Assembly (NCBI GenBank): GCA_051294375.1 | Contig: CM119265.1 | Location: 27,162,517 to 27,226,516 of the forward strand | Direction of reading: 5' to 3' | Source: Paraspadella gotoi | Taxonomy: Eukaryota; Chaetognatha | DNA: 64,000 nt | Part shown: piece by piece, positions 22,811-35,700 of the stretch | Layout: each line of letters begins with the position of its first letter | Numbering within the stretch: the stretch's first letter is position 1 | Made by a program: the position numbers and the translations under genes | The notes under the pieces: model-generated | What the model was told of the DNA's origin: nothing | What the model saw: the letters and a program-made list of their open reading frames with translations, nothing else | The model's database searches: none

Positions 22811-25582
22811 TCACATTTTCATCTCCCGCCCCCAAAACTTCTCCCTCCTCTCTTTCGCCCGTCCGAGAATATCCTCCGCCCGCGAGAGGCTGCGAGCGCT
22901 CATCATGCTCGTCTCCGACGCGGCGCTTTCGGCGGGCGATGGGCTCCGGCCCCTCGCGGCCACCGGAACGGCCCACCGCGCCGGTGCTGCGGCTGCCGCG
23001 GCGGGGTCGACTTCGCGCCGGAAATCGATCTTCTTCGTCGGCGCCGGGATCAAGGAAGAGGAAGAGCGAGAGGAGGCGACGGAGGCGCCGCAATCGCAAT
23101 ATTTCCGCGCGTCGAATTTTGGCTGCGGACCCGGCGGACGCGGCTGTGGCTGCTGTGGCTGCCGAGATCGGGCAAGGTTCTGCCGCGGCTGAGGCTCCGG
23201 CCGCGGAGTTGGATCACTGTCGGCCGACAGGAGAACCTGGAAGGTTTAGAAGATATGACAGGACCAAACAGATGGCAATTTTAATTAAAGTGAAACAAAT
23301 GACAACCGGATACCGAGCTTTGAGTCCATCACAGTAAATAAACAGCTCTTCCGAAACCATACGCGATCTCAGCCTGATCTCCTAACCGTCACCCGACACA
23401 ATTTTCCCAACCTGTTCCTCCGGCGACAACTCGGAAATCCTAGAAGACAAAGAAGCATCGTTCTCCGCGTGACCGACTCCCTCCAAGTCTAACGACAACT
23501 CCTCTTTCGAAGGCGCCGCCTCTCGAGCCCCCATTCCAGCCTCACGAGTTTCTGGCGACCGAGACATCTCGGTGCGGCGCCGATTCGAGCCCAAAGGTTC
23601 CGGCGCTTCATCTCGACCTTCGACCTCGTCCTCCGCTTGCGTCGTCTTCGGAACCGTTTGCTCATCCTCCTCATTTCGCGGCGTCACGCTCTCCCTTCGC
23701 GGCGTCTCCCTCTCCATCGCACTCTCGCTCTCTCTCCGTCTTCGCATCTTCGTCAACTCATCGTTGACGAAGCGATCCTTGTACTCGGCTGCCTTCTCGC
23801 GCAGCTCCAGCACTTCCTTGAACCAAGCGTTGAGCGGAGGAGCTGGGGGCGTGGAAGGGTCGTCGGGGGAAACGGGGAGCGAGAGTGGAGGAGCGGCTGG
23901 AGCGGATTTGAAGACGCCGTTTTCGTAGCGGAAGGAGGAGAAGGGGAGGAAGCTGGCCTGAGGAGGAGGAAAGGAGCCGGGGAGGAAGAGGAAAAGAAGA
24001 GGAAAAGAAGAATAAAGTCGAATTAGAAACCTGGGAATTGTTTTCTGGAAATACGGGTAGCATCTGTATAAAACACAAAGTAAAAATACTTTCTACCCTA
24101 ATTTTATACATTTTATTTTATACATTTTATATATTTATAATTTTATACATTCATGTTAGCAAATCATTATTAAAAAACTAATTTAAAAGGCTGTTATCCA
24201 ATAACAGTTCATTCCAACCCGACGACTCAGTTGATCTCTTGCCCACCTGATACTCTGTCATGTAGGACGAAGGCAAAGGAGCCACGGGCGTCAAGTTGGG
24301 GACGGGACCAGCGATGCGACGAAGACGGGCGCCGTCGGCGTCGCTTCGTGGTGACGTCGAAGTCGACGGCGGAGTGCGACGTTTGACGCCTCCCGAATCG
24401 CGGGAGTCTTCTTTCTTGCCAACATTCTTGACGACTTTCTCCCTTACCCTGCGCCCTTCCCCAGCATTGCTGTTGTTGTTGTTAGCGTTGCTGTTGTTGT
24501 AATTCCCCGCCGCCGCGCTCCAATCCGGATAATGCTCCACCGACGTAGGGACCGCCGTCCTCGCCGCCACCTCGTCGGGGAGCTGCTTCAGCTTCAGTGA
24601 TCCGCCGAAGAACCGGGCGGCGTTCATGATCGGGGATTGCAGCGGGGCGTCCTCGAGCGGCTTCGCCACGAATTCCCGCTCGTATTCGCTCTTGTACTTT
24701 TCCGGCGCCGGCGTAGTAAAAGCCGAGAGTCCGGCTTTGCGGCGCAGGGCTGGATTCGGCGGGGCGTCTGGCAACTCAGGGGCGCCAGTCGGACGGGACG
24801 GACGGTTTTCCTTGTCGACGTTGGTGGCGCCAGTGGCGCGGGTAGGCGTTGTTTTCGTCGAGGAGACGGATTTCTTTTCCGTCGACGAACGAATCGATTT
24901 GCATCGTCGATGATGATGATGATGACGACGACGTCTCCTTCCCTCGATTTTCTCGTCCTCCCGATTGGCCGGCGCCGTGCGATTGGCCGGCTTCCGAAAC
25001 TCGTAAACAGTCTTGGGCGCTGCTTGACCGGCGACGCCGCGATCGGGCCAACGCGGGTTTTGAGCGCCGAGGATGACGTAATCGCCTTTGGGCCCGGCGA
25101 CGACTCGAGGAGCCGGTGGACGACGCTTTCCCTGTCGAGGAGAAAGTAACATTAATTATTATTGCAACAAGATCGGTCCATCCAATGTGTTGCGCCGCAG
25201 TGACTTTCTTAGCCTGTGCATTTAATATTTATTTATTTATTTATTTATTTGAAGGCGGCGCTAGATTTGAGGTTTTTTCCTATCTTAACAAATAGGCAAC
25301 CAAGTATAGGCGAGTTATGCGTATTTTTAACCTAAGTGGGATAGACCGACTGACAGACCGACCGAGTACTCGCGGCGCAGCTAAAAATATTAATTAAATT
25401 CCTTTTGATACTCTCACCTGAATGGGTGGGTTTCTGGCTACGTAAGAACGCGATCGTTCTTCCGTTCCCAATCCCGCGTTTCGACTCTCGTAATCCTCAG
25501 CATCTCGATCGTCGTCGCCGCCGCNNNNNNNNNNGCCGCCGCCGCCGCTGAATTTACGCTGATATTCAGTCAATCCTCTCAT
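22811..25582 (-). CDS. MDM1: MDM1 nuclear/centriolar microtubule-binding protein
   Basis: MDM1 binds microtubules, sits in centrioles and negatively regulates centriole duplication. Five exons in phase 0: 25582-25418, 25131-24247, 24063-24031, 23957-23412, 23236-22811; 684 residues (human about 714) including a 10-N gap at 25525-25534 that hides about four residues. It starts MRGLTEYQRKF, the family start, and repeats the SEYxRxF-type motif (KSEYEREFVAKP, SSYMTEYQ). Other family blocks: LRRKAGLSAF, NAWFKEVLELREKAAEYKDRF, and the C-terminus SMMSARSLSRAEDILGRAKERREKFWG. Exon 3 is a 33-nt micro-exon with good splice sites on both sides. The linker has a His run and an Asn run. Confidence 0.93.
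25525..25534. other. Assembly gap (10 N) inside MDM1 exon 1
   Basis: Gap within a Gly-coding GC-rich repeat; the flanks on the coding strand are GGC repeats, so repeat length rather than missing unique sequence is uncertain. Confidence 0.95.
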
Positions 25583-25956
25583 TTCTTTTTTGTTTTTAAA
25601 TTCGGAAAAGGAATTCGAAACGATTCATCTTTTGCTATTAACAAAAGTCATTTCTTTGTTTTGCTGGGGAAAAAAAATAATAATGACTAATTGAGAATAA
25701 AGTCTTAAAATGAGAAAAAAAAACACAAAACATAAATAACGAAGCGACGAGACAAAAAAAATCAAATAGAAATGAACGAAAATGAGGCTTTCATGTCTGG
25801 ATTCATCTGTCATTGAACTTATGCAGCAACTCTGGCACAGGTGGGTCAAATGACCCGGTACTAAAATTGGCTCCATTAACGATAACGCGGAACTTCACGG
25901 TAGAAATGACTGTAAAGCAAAAAAAAAAAACATAACTAGTTAAAAAATGGGGAAGC

Positions 25957-28900
25957 TCAAAGCAGAGAGAACTTCCCGCTTCCCCCGCTGTCCGAATCGT
26001 CGTTTTCGGACATGGCGTAGCCGGACCCGCGGGGACGACCGTACCTGAACCCGCCACCGCCACCGCCGCCAAAACGGCGACCACCGCCGCCGCCGAAGCG
26101 CCCACTCGCACCACCACCACCGCCGCCCCTCTTCTTTTTGCTCCTCCCCTTGCTGCTCTTCTGATATTGGATGAGAGAAGCGACTCGGGCCGTTTCTTGA
26201 GTAACGACGGCCTTGAGGCGGTAGCCCGCGTAGTCGGGCAACATGGTGACCACGTCGGGCATCGAACGGAGAAGATCCTCCAGGGTTTTGAAGCCCAGTT
26301 TGGTAAAGGGGGGCAGGTCGCCCATGAGGGAGCGGTAGTCGGAGACGAATTGATCCATCTCGACCCCTGGGAGACGAGATGGAAGAAATGGATCTCTAAA
26401 TATCAGGTTGGACATTGGACAATAATGAAATCGGGTTTCTTAAACTTATTTGCATATTGTACTTGGGATTGGGTGTTCTTTAAAGTTCAATTTCATTAGT
26501 TTACCATTAAATTTACGCCAATTTCACGAATATTGAACATTTTGAACAAAACGTTTGACTGCTCCAAATATCCAAAAAATTAACTACACGTAATAATATA
26601 GGGTTATCCAAAGATATTCAAAGATCGCTCAGAAAAAACACTTTTCTCTCACCTTGTTTCCCAGCGGAAAGAAGCTGCGATCGAACCAGAGCTTTGATCT
26701 GATCCATCAATTTGTCTCTTTTCTCGTCGTCAGTTTCGGGTTTGAAAAAATTTTGAGCCAGCGGCGGCTTCTTTGGGTTATAGTTGGGCCGAGTGGGAAC
26801 GTTTTGACCCGCGGCTTCCATCTTCAGCTTGTCCCATCCCGTCCCGCCGGAGAGTCCCGATGAATTAACTTTATTCGGTGGCGCCGGGCTCGGAGCCGAG
26901 GCTGCAGCCGCCAAGGGTTTAGACGGAACGGCGCTGGAAGAAGAGCGAGACGAGACGGGGACGGCGGACGGGCCCGTCGGGAAGGCGGGGCCCTTGACCG
27001 ATCGCATCGAAGAAAATGGTGAAGGCGTTGAAAAAGTCGAACGACCTCCTCCGTTTACCGCGCGATTTTGAGTCGAAGGAAATTTGGAGACGGAAGGCTT
27101 CGATGGGTCAACGTTTTGCGGAAAAAATGAGGATTTCGAAACGACGCCATCTTGAGAAGCGATTTTGGTCGGAACTAAAGAGGTGGATGCCCTTGACTCG
27201 TGAGATCTGTAGTGGATCGAAGAGGAAGAGGCAGGAGGAGCCTTCGTCGGCGGCGCGGTTTCAACGCCACCACGGCCCAACGAAGTTTGAGGCTTTGACG
27301 CCGCGGGCTTTGGGCGCGCGAAGCCTCCGAGAGATTCTTCTTTGAGGGATTCCCAAAGGGAGAGACCCTTGGCCGGTTGGTCTGTTGAGTGCAGAAATAA
27401 TTTAAATGGTTCAAGTTTAATATAATAATTTTCTAATTTATGAATTCAATTAAAAGTTTACTTCGCCATCTGAAATTTACTGGGTTTGGGTGGAACCACT
27501 ATGGTTTCTGTTGCGCGAAAGACGCTCGCGTCCTTCGGTTGTGCCTCCGACATTTTCTGTAAATCGGAGGAACCGACGTTGAAGCCGCCGCCGCCGCCAC
27601 CGCCGCCCAGATTTCCTCGACCTCTGCTGATCTCAACCCCGTTCCCCGCCGGCACAGCGGACATTCCAACGACGCCGGAAGATGCCGACGACGCCGTCGG
27701 CGGCGCGACGCGGCCAGCTGCGAATCCTCGTCCGTAGCGCTTCGAGATTGGCTCGAACGCTCGGCTACGCCCTATCGACGTCGTCACGGTCGTCGGCAAC
27801 GCGGAGGCGTTGGCAGAGACGATGCGCGCCTCGGAACACATGATGGGCGCGTGCGAGTCGACGACGACGTCGGCGCGACTGGTGTAGAGAGAGGTCTCTC
27901 CACTGGAGAGGCGGTGGCCGAACGAGTCGTGTCCGTTGAATGCGGCTTGCAGAAGTTTTGACGGAGCGGGCATTGACGGGGGAAGAGGCTGTCGATGCGG
28001 GTCGGGACGAACGATCGGTGGCGAAATTTTGGTAATATCGCCGGCGACCTGTCGCTGCCGCGCCTGCATCGACTGCAACGTCTGTCTCGACTGGTCACGT
28101 GATTGCGTAGTCGCAATCGTCCCGTCGGAAAAAGGAGGTGCCATGGAGGGCTTGGGCGGCGGTGCTGGCGTTTTCGCGTCCGGCAACAACTTTTCCTTCT
28201 GTGGCGCGGGCAGCGGATCTTCGAACTGGGACGAGATGCGCTCCACCGTCGGCGCCGGATCCGCCGGATCTCTCACCATAACGCCTCCACCGCCTCGCCC
28301 GAATCCTCCGCTCGCTCCCGGCTGCCATTTACGAATCTCAACCATCGCCGCTTCTTCCTCTTCGCTCTCGAAATGAGAGTCGACCGTCTCCCAGTTGACG
28401 ACCTTCTCCATCGTCGTCGGCGCCGGAGGGAGATCGGCGATCGGAGTTCGAGGTCGCGGATCGTCGCTGGCGTAGCCCGAACGCGCCCCCGCGGCGGGGG
28501 GTGCCGGGGATGGCGCCTCATGGCGACGCCGGACGCCGATACCGCGGCCGCGACCGCAAACGAGGGCGGGTAAGGTAGAAGAAAGGCGAGCTCCGCGGCC
28601 GAATGAGTGGACGGGAAGTTGCGGCGCCGAGGGGTTTAGTGGGGACGGCGAGGACGGCGGCGGTGTTCTGGAAAAGAAGTAGAAAAAATACGTATTAACA
28701 CCGAAGCTCGAAATTAACTTTCCAGTTTCCAACGGTACCATTAGCTCAGCCCACTGTGGAGCGGAGCTGCAATCAGCTGCATCCTTAACAACATTCTCAT
28801 CTTACCTTTCAACGTTGACCAATCGACGTCCCCGCCCGATACCCTCCGCCGGAGAAACCACTTCCGGCACCGGGGACGCCGATGACGCCGCGGCGCCGTC

Positions 28901-31900
28901 CGGCGAGACGCGGGTGGCGAACTTCCGGTCGGTGAGGACGTCGTTGATCCAGAGTTCGTCGCCTCCGGTGGAGATGCAGAGGAAAACGTAGAGGAGACGA
29001 TCTTCTTCTCTGTGCATCAACATCTTCAAGTCGGGAGACTGAGTCAGGGATCTGTGAGTGAATCGAAGTGAGTGAATCAGGGAATCGTGAATTTATTGCG
29101 TTTATTGCGTTGGCAAAGCGAGACCGTCCTAGGGTAACCGCGCCAGTGACTGGAGGCGTCACTGAGGGTCGGAAGCCCCCAAAGCCAACAGTGAGATGCC
29201 CCATCCCAATGGGCATCACAGGCAACCCGGCTGTTGCCATAACTAACCAATTAAATTTACAATTTAAGGAATGCGACATTATACACTAGAGGTATTCCGC
29301 CACAAAACCACTTCTACCAAAATTGCCGACTTTCGTCCAAAACCTGAAATAATCTTGACAGTCCCGACTCCATCCCTGTCCGTCGACGGGCACGACGCTC
29401 TCGAGACGGCACGACAGCGCCGCCGTCGGCTCCTCGAAGAATTCGCGCTTGAGAAGGCGGAGGTGGGCGCGGTAGACGACGTCGACCACGCCCACGTCGA
29501 CGAACGTCACGCGGACGTAGTTGATGGACGGGACGGCGCCGACGAGGCCGCGGTGCCAACGGCCGGCGCGAAAAGCGGCAACGGGAAGAGAAGCGCGGAG
29601 GAGGCTTCGCGCGGTAAGGGTATAATTTTTTTAATAAAACTTATATTTACATTAATAAATATATAACAGCTCGAGGGACTAACCTCTCAGGGACTCGATA
29701 GAGCGCGCTCTGCGAAGAAGCTTCCCTTCCGTCGCCGTAAAAATCATTCATCTGACGACGAAGGCGACTGACCGACCAATCGGTGACCGGACGTCCGGGT
29801 CGATCGCTCACGTTCACCCAAAAATCTAAAAGGCGGGGGAGAGTGGGGGAAAAATACATACAAAATAAATAACTAAATTAATAAAAATAAATAATAATTA
29901 ATAAATCGATAAACATCCTACCGGACGGACTGTTGAGCAAAGAGATTTCGACGTCGTGCAGAACCTCCGGCGGTGGCGTCGGCGCCAACCGGAAGTTCCC
30001 TTCGGTGACGGCGTCGACGGCGAGACCGAGCGGCGTCGTGAGTTTCGACGAGTTGGAGGTCGACGCGAAACTGAAAAGAAGAAAACGGATTAAAATAAAA
30101 AAAGGATAGAAAAGTAAATAAGAAAAAGAAAATACGGACAGAAAATGAAAAAGAAAGTAAAATTACTGGAAAACTGGAATAGACAAAGAAGAAAATTAAA
30201 AACAGAAACAAATCGTGCGTTAGTACATAACGCGAAAATAGGTAAAAAGATGTTTAAAAAAAAAACAATGGAAAAGATTATCTAGGGGAAAAAAAATCAA
30301 AATTTAGCTCACATCATCTTCTCCCCGTCCACTCCTTCGACGAGAAAGCAGACGTCGGCGCACTTCTCGACGAGCTCTTCCAAGCTCCCGCATCCCATGG
30401 CTCTTGGGTCGAGGACGACGCCGAAGCTGTCGGCGAAAACGCGAGGGAGATCTCGGAGACGGAGGCCGCGGGAGGCGCGGAGGAAAGACTGGAGGCGTTC
30501 GAGGGTTTCCAGGGCGGAGACGGAGAGAGGCGGGGATGAGGAGGAGGAGGTAGTGTCGGAGATGCGGACGACGTAAGGACCCGTTCGATCCGGACGAGTC
30601 AAGCTGAGGCCTGGGATGTCGTGGAGCATCTCCAGAGGAGAGACGTAGCCGTAGTTTCTGAAAAATAATAATTAAAATATACTAATTTAATTAAATCTAT
30701 CTTTTTGTTCGTTTGTTCTCTCTCTCTTTCTCTATGCTCACTTATAAGGCATCTCCTCCTCGTAGGCCTTGAAGTAAGTGTCGACGAGCATGTCGTGAGT
30801 GATTCCTTCGGGGACGTTGTTCAAGAGTTCCGTCAATCGAGCCCTGATTTTGGCGTCGACGAGACCATGGAGCAGATCGGAAGGAGTCATCTTCGCCGTC
30901 ACTATGACGCCGTCCGAGGAAGATTCTGAAAGAAGACTTTTTTGGATGATGAATAATTGAATATTTTTTTCAATTTTTCGTATAAAATAAAAAAAATTAT
31001 CAATCCATTTAATAAATAAGCTATCTTGTCCCCCGACAGGTTAAGGCCTCAATACCTCTTACAAGATTATAACATAGCGGGACCATGCCAGCTTTCAATC
31101 TGAGCTCTCTTACAGTCCAGTAAATTCACTACTAGAGTATCAAGCTGCCCTATCAATTACCAAGTGGTACAACGATACAATACTTATAAAATTGATACAA
31201 CTAAATACTCAATCCCCCCATTAAAAACCCGACCCCCCCTCTTCCCTGCACACCTTTCAAACCGACTGCGTTGGACACGGAAGACAGCATCGTCAACACC
31301 GAATCGAAACCCAGCGTCGCCGGCGCCAGATCTTCCCCGAACTTGTCGCGATAGGCGCCGCGAAACGACGCCGTCGTCACGGGAGTCGAGGCCGCGTGGA
31401 GCAGCTCGAGGATGCGTCGCCGATGCCAGGCGGGGACGTAGGGTTTGGAGAAGACGCGACGGGGACGCGGACCGCGAGATTCCGGTTGGGAGTCTTTCTC
31501 GATCTTTCATGTGAAGGGAGGAATTTGGGATTAAGATCTGACGAAATTTGCTGTTAGAAGATTTACTGGGATTTAGATTTACTGGGATTTAGATTTACTG
31601 GGATTTAGATTTAGACCTGATGTGCGACGAGATTCGTGATGTGTTCGTCGCATTTCAAAGGCGCCGCTTTCACCATCGTTTCTCCTCCTTCTTTCTCTTC
31701 CATCACAACAGATTCGGGAATTTGGTCGAGAAACTCGCGTAAGCTGAGTGAAATTAGTGATGAAGACTTGAAAAGCCATAGCATTCTTACAATTCTTACA
31801 CTCTTAGTTCAATTTAGAAATGGCATTTCTTAACTCTATAATATCATGTGCACGCTGCACACATAAATAGCTCGAGGTCAACATGCGAAACGCAAACATG

Positions 31901-32203
31901 AAAAGCCAAATGAAATCAGAGTTTCTCAATCTTATTTGCATATTGTAGAAGTTTAAATCTCAGTTTAATAATAATAATTGAGTTTTCCAAGTAACGTTTA
32001 ATAATATTTAGTTATCACAAAATTCATCCACGACAAATTTATCTCCACCTCTGATATCCCAACCGCCGGAGCTCGATCCCTCGGCCGACGAAGCGCCGGT
32101 AGTCGCGGTCGAGCAGGTTGAGGGGGATGCCGTCTCTGCTGGAGACCAACACCGCGTGAAGAGTCTTCTTCGTCTCTTTCTCCAAAAGTTCGCGCTCGGA
32201 CAT
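25957..32203 (-). CDS. TDRD5: TDRD5-like LOTUS/Tudor protein with five LOTUS domains and a C-terminal RGG-type tail
   Basis: TDRD5/TDRD7 (Tejas/Tapas) proteins organise germ granules and promote piRNA biogenesis; LOTUS domains bind Vasa helicase and RNA. Twelve exons: 32203-32049, 31743-31617, 31503-31254, 30925-30742, 30657-30313, 30070-29922, 29825-29684, 29604-29344, 29051-28806, 28667-27481, 27381-26653, 26366-25957; 1394 residues, every junction in phase. LOTUS domains at about 5-90, 112-176, 195-263 and 285-345 precede an extended Tudor domain (about 405-610: DFWVNVSDRP, RWHRGLVGAV, VTFVDVGVVDVV, YVFLCISTGGDELWINDVL). A 600-residue Pro/Ser/Gly-rich linker leads to a fifth LOTUS (about 1240-1325, KLMDQIKALVRSQ to EDLLRSMPDVVTM) and a Gly/Arg-rich tail. 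Vertebrate TDRD5 has three N-terminal LOTUS domains and no C-terminal one. Confidence 0.88.
26436..26462 (+). repeat. Dispersed octamer-containing motif, copy 4
   Basis: TTTCTTAAACTTATTTGCAT followed by ATTGTA, in the last intron of the TDRD5-like gene, antisense to it. Confidence 0.45.
29123..29235 (-). repeat. SINE family B body, truncated copy in a TDRD5-like intron
   Basis: About 110 bp including GTGACTGGAGGCGTCACTGA, GGTCGGAAGCCCCCAAAG and ATGGGCATCACAGGCAACCC. Nearly identical to 51425-51518 and 51620-51718, and the reverse complement is homologous to the plus-strand bodies at 33.5 and 33.97 kb. Confidence 0.65.
31021..31168. repeat. Fragment related to the 44-kb foldback element
   Basis: Contains GGTTAAGGCCTCAATACCTC, TTACAAGATTATAACATAGC and CTATCAATTACCAAGTGGTA, diverged versions of blocks in the 44-kb element. 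Lies in an intron of the TDRD5-like gene. Boundaries approximate. Confidence 0.5.
31918..31948 (+). repeat. Dispersed octamer-containing motif, copy 5
   Basis: GAGTTTCTCAATCTTATTTG followed by CATATTGTAG, in intron 1 of the TDRD5-like gene. Confidence 0.45.
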
Positions 32204-32720
32204 TTTTCATTTAATTATTGGCTTTTTATTTTATAAATTAAGTCTTCTTTCTTTTGAAGGACTGGCTCTGTAGTAACGAAGGAAAAACAAAAGGCAAATA
32301 CGGATACAAAGGCCGGCAACGAAAAATCTTTTTTTTAATTCGTAAACAAACACGGACGAGTGACGAGTGGCCGATGAGAAAGACCTATTCGATACACGAG
32401 CGAAGCGACATGGCTCTCAAAAAGAAAAAACGAATCAGAACGAATCAAAATGAAAAAAAGGAAAATTGTTAAATTCGAATACAAACAAAATTGGAAGCGG
32501 CAACAAAAATACAGATTTCAGTTCAAATTCCAAATTTTCAATTAACTACTTATTTCATTTTATAAATAGCTATAACTCGGCTACGATTAAACTAATAATG
32601 GACGAATGTCGGTACAAACTAATCTGGAAGTAGTGAAGTTTTTTTTTGTTTTCTAGAAAAGTTTATAAATGTTAAAGCGAATATAAACGATTGCGATGTC
32701 ATAGAGTTCTCTATTTTTTT

Positions 32721-35700
32721 CTACGAGTTCGTCAAAAAATCCCAAATTTGGAAAGGAGTGGAGGCGCCGAATCCGACGATGTCGAGAGAGTTGGGATCCT
32801 CGGGGTGGGCGACGGTGAACATCTTGGAGGAGGCGCCGACGACGACCAACTTGGCCTCCACGCCCACCGCGGCCCGGTAAGCCTTCAGCGCCTCCGACGG
32901 CTTGGGCAGGGACGACTTCGGAGTGGAGAAGACACCGGTGAAGACGACGAAGGCGTCGAAACGCGTTTTGGAGGCGGCGTAGAAGTTTAACATCCCGCCG
33001 ATGTCCACGGGCCCTTTGACAATCTGGAGAGGGACGGGGAACGATTTAAAATAATGTATTAATATTGATAAATATAGACGTAAACGTCATATTTTTTTAA
33101 AAACCTTTTCGGATTTGGCGACGACGTGAGTGGGCGTGTCCAACTGCTTTACTTCGATCTCCTCCATTTTTATTTCGAGATCATATTCCTCGTCGGCTTT
33201 GTCCGGACTCTTTGTGCGACTGAAGCCGGCGACCTGACCAAGCCCAAATTATTATAAAGTATTAAATTTATTGATTGAATTAATTTCTCGGAAATTCCGC
33301 GCTACTCGTGACAAGTCAACGAAGTAAACATTTTCATATTTACAAAGACGATGCCACGAGCCGTTCCCCGTCAGTTCCACACAAGTTTCAGTAATTTTGA
33401 AATGACTTTAGCGCCGCCGCTAGGTGTTGCTGATTCTGGGACGGGTTGTTCCATTGTGGGGTACGACGACAACATCCCCATTCAGAAAATGCGGGCAGAA
33501 TAATATTGTCTTATGGCAACGGGAGGATAGCCTGTGATACCCGGGGCGGGGACTAACACAAACTGGCGTAGGGCTGCGGACCCTCAGTGACCGCCTCCTG
33601 TCACTGGCATGTTTATACCGGCACCGTCACATTTAAGCCAGAACCGGGATACCCAGGGATTGAACCCGGGACGCACGGATGGAATGAGATGATTTAGCCT
33701 GCTCAGCCATTGAGACGAGGCTGAGGACGGACAGCAGTGAGGCAGCTTTAAGTCTTGCTGCCACAGGATCCCCCCACCAGACTTCTCCACAGGGGCCTCA
33801 ATCCTGAGGAGATGTCTGAGAGAAGGTTTTGATCTCATTGCCATAGTGAGAGCGAGTCTGGAGCGTTACCAGAGAAGTAGGGCATAGGCGTGATATGCAT
33901 ACCCTAAGCGACGTAAGCGTGGGCGCATGGTGCACAGCGGTTGCGTGTTCGAGAGTAGGGCTCACCACTTATGGCAACGGGAGGATAGCCTGTGATACCC
34001 GGGGCGCGGGGTATCTCACAAACTGGCGTAGGGGCTGCGGACCCTCAGTGACCACCTCCTGTCACTGGCATGTTTATACCGGCACCATCACATTTAAGCC
34101 AGAACCGGGATACCCAGGGATTGAACCCGGGACGCACGGATGGAATGAGATGATTTAGCCTGCTCAGCCATTGAGACGAGGCTGAGGACGACAGCAGTGA
34201 GGCAGCTTTAAGTCTTGCTGCCACAGTCTCTAGATAATGTTAAAAAGCATTTCTCCTCACCACCCCTGCTCCTTCGATAACGACGACACCACCGACACCA
34301 ACTCCCCACTCCCGCCTCCACCAACTGACCTGACAACCTTCGCCGAATTGGTTCTTGTAGACGCAGATCATGACGGCGGCGACGTCGGAGCTGGTGATGC
34401 CGACGAGGCCTTTCACCGGAGGGTCCTTCATCGATTTAGGATCCAAGTCGAGGGCGATGAGGATCGATTTCTCCAAACGAGGGAGGCACTGGAGATAAAA
34501 TTAATTAATAAATTAATAAATCGTTTACTAATTGCATATTTATGTCCATTGTCCAACAAAGATAACTCGACGGAACCTCGAGGGTGATCGAGTAACATCT
34601 GCAGGCGGCGGCGATGATCTCCGGTCGCACTTCCCACGACCGCGTGGCGCATCGGCGCATCTTTGCCTTTTTGCCGTCGACGACGACCGGGTCGAACTCG
34701 CGGTAGCGGCCAACCTCGAATCGCCGCAGACCAATCACCGTTTCGAAGGGATGGATCCTAAGGCGGAAAAGATAAGGAAGGAAAATAGAAAAAGGAGAAA
34801 GAATGGAAGGGAAGAGAGAAAGAAGAAAAAAGAGAAAGAAGAAAAGAGAGAAGAAAAAAGAAGGAGAAAAGACTCACCTCTCCGCCATCAAACGTTCCTT
34901 GTTGGTGAGAATTTGAACGACGTCTTCTTCGGGGGAGATCGACGGCGATGCCCTGGCGAGGCCACAGTCGCTCAGGAGAGGCAGCAAGAAAAGCACCTGA
35001 AGTGGAGAAAGTAAAAATGCTTTTTCAATAAAATTAAAAGGTTTTTTTTTTCTTTAAAAACATTTAAACTAACTTTTCGGACGGTCATTTTAGAAATCAT
35101 GGCTCTGACGACGGGAGGACTCTTCCACCAAAATGTAGGAACGCCATCCATCACGGGAACCTTGAATAAATAAAAAAGACGCCAATAAAGATATGATTAA
35201 TTGATTAGTGATCGAAAAAAAAAGAAACCCTCTCAAAAAGCGTTGGTACCTGAATTTCGCTTAGGATTGAGGCGGCGATGGTGGCTTGGTCGCAATGACC
35301 CCTCGGATCCTCGTCCTTTTTGAAAGGCTTTATTTCCTTCTGCAGTCCATTGAGACTCGACAACTTTTTCAAGTAACTGCGAAAAGAGGAAGAGTGATAT
35401 TAGACAACATGGCCCAAAAAAAAAAAAAAAATCCCAATTCACATAATATTCAACGAGGCCCCAACAAACCAAAAGAGCAAAACCCCTTTCTCTAAAATCC
35501 TCGACTTACCCAAGGACGAGTTGGGCTTTTTCGTCCAGCGTCCCGTTCTTCTCGAATTTTTCACAGAGTTTCATCACCGTCTTCTGGCTCGTTCCTCTCG
35601 AGCTCTTCGTCTTGGATTTGTACTTTTCGAGGCCGAGGTAAGTGAGGACCACGTCGGTTGCTGATGGAAAAAATGGGTCAATGTGAGGAATGGAAGGATC

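Noticed and set aside
22753-22812. CRISPR or minisatellite array
   Set aside because: A simple (CT)n microsatellite, in a eukaryotic genome; no spacer-repeat structure anywhere in the window.
33513-34227. tRNA genes
   Set aside because: Good A and B boxes, but no complete cloverleaf with acceptor stem; the sequence is repeated and embedded in SINE bodies.
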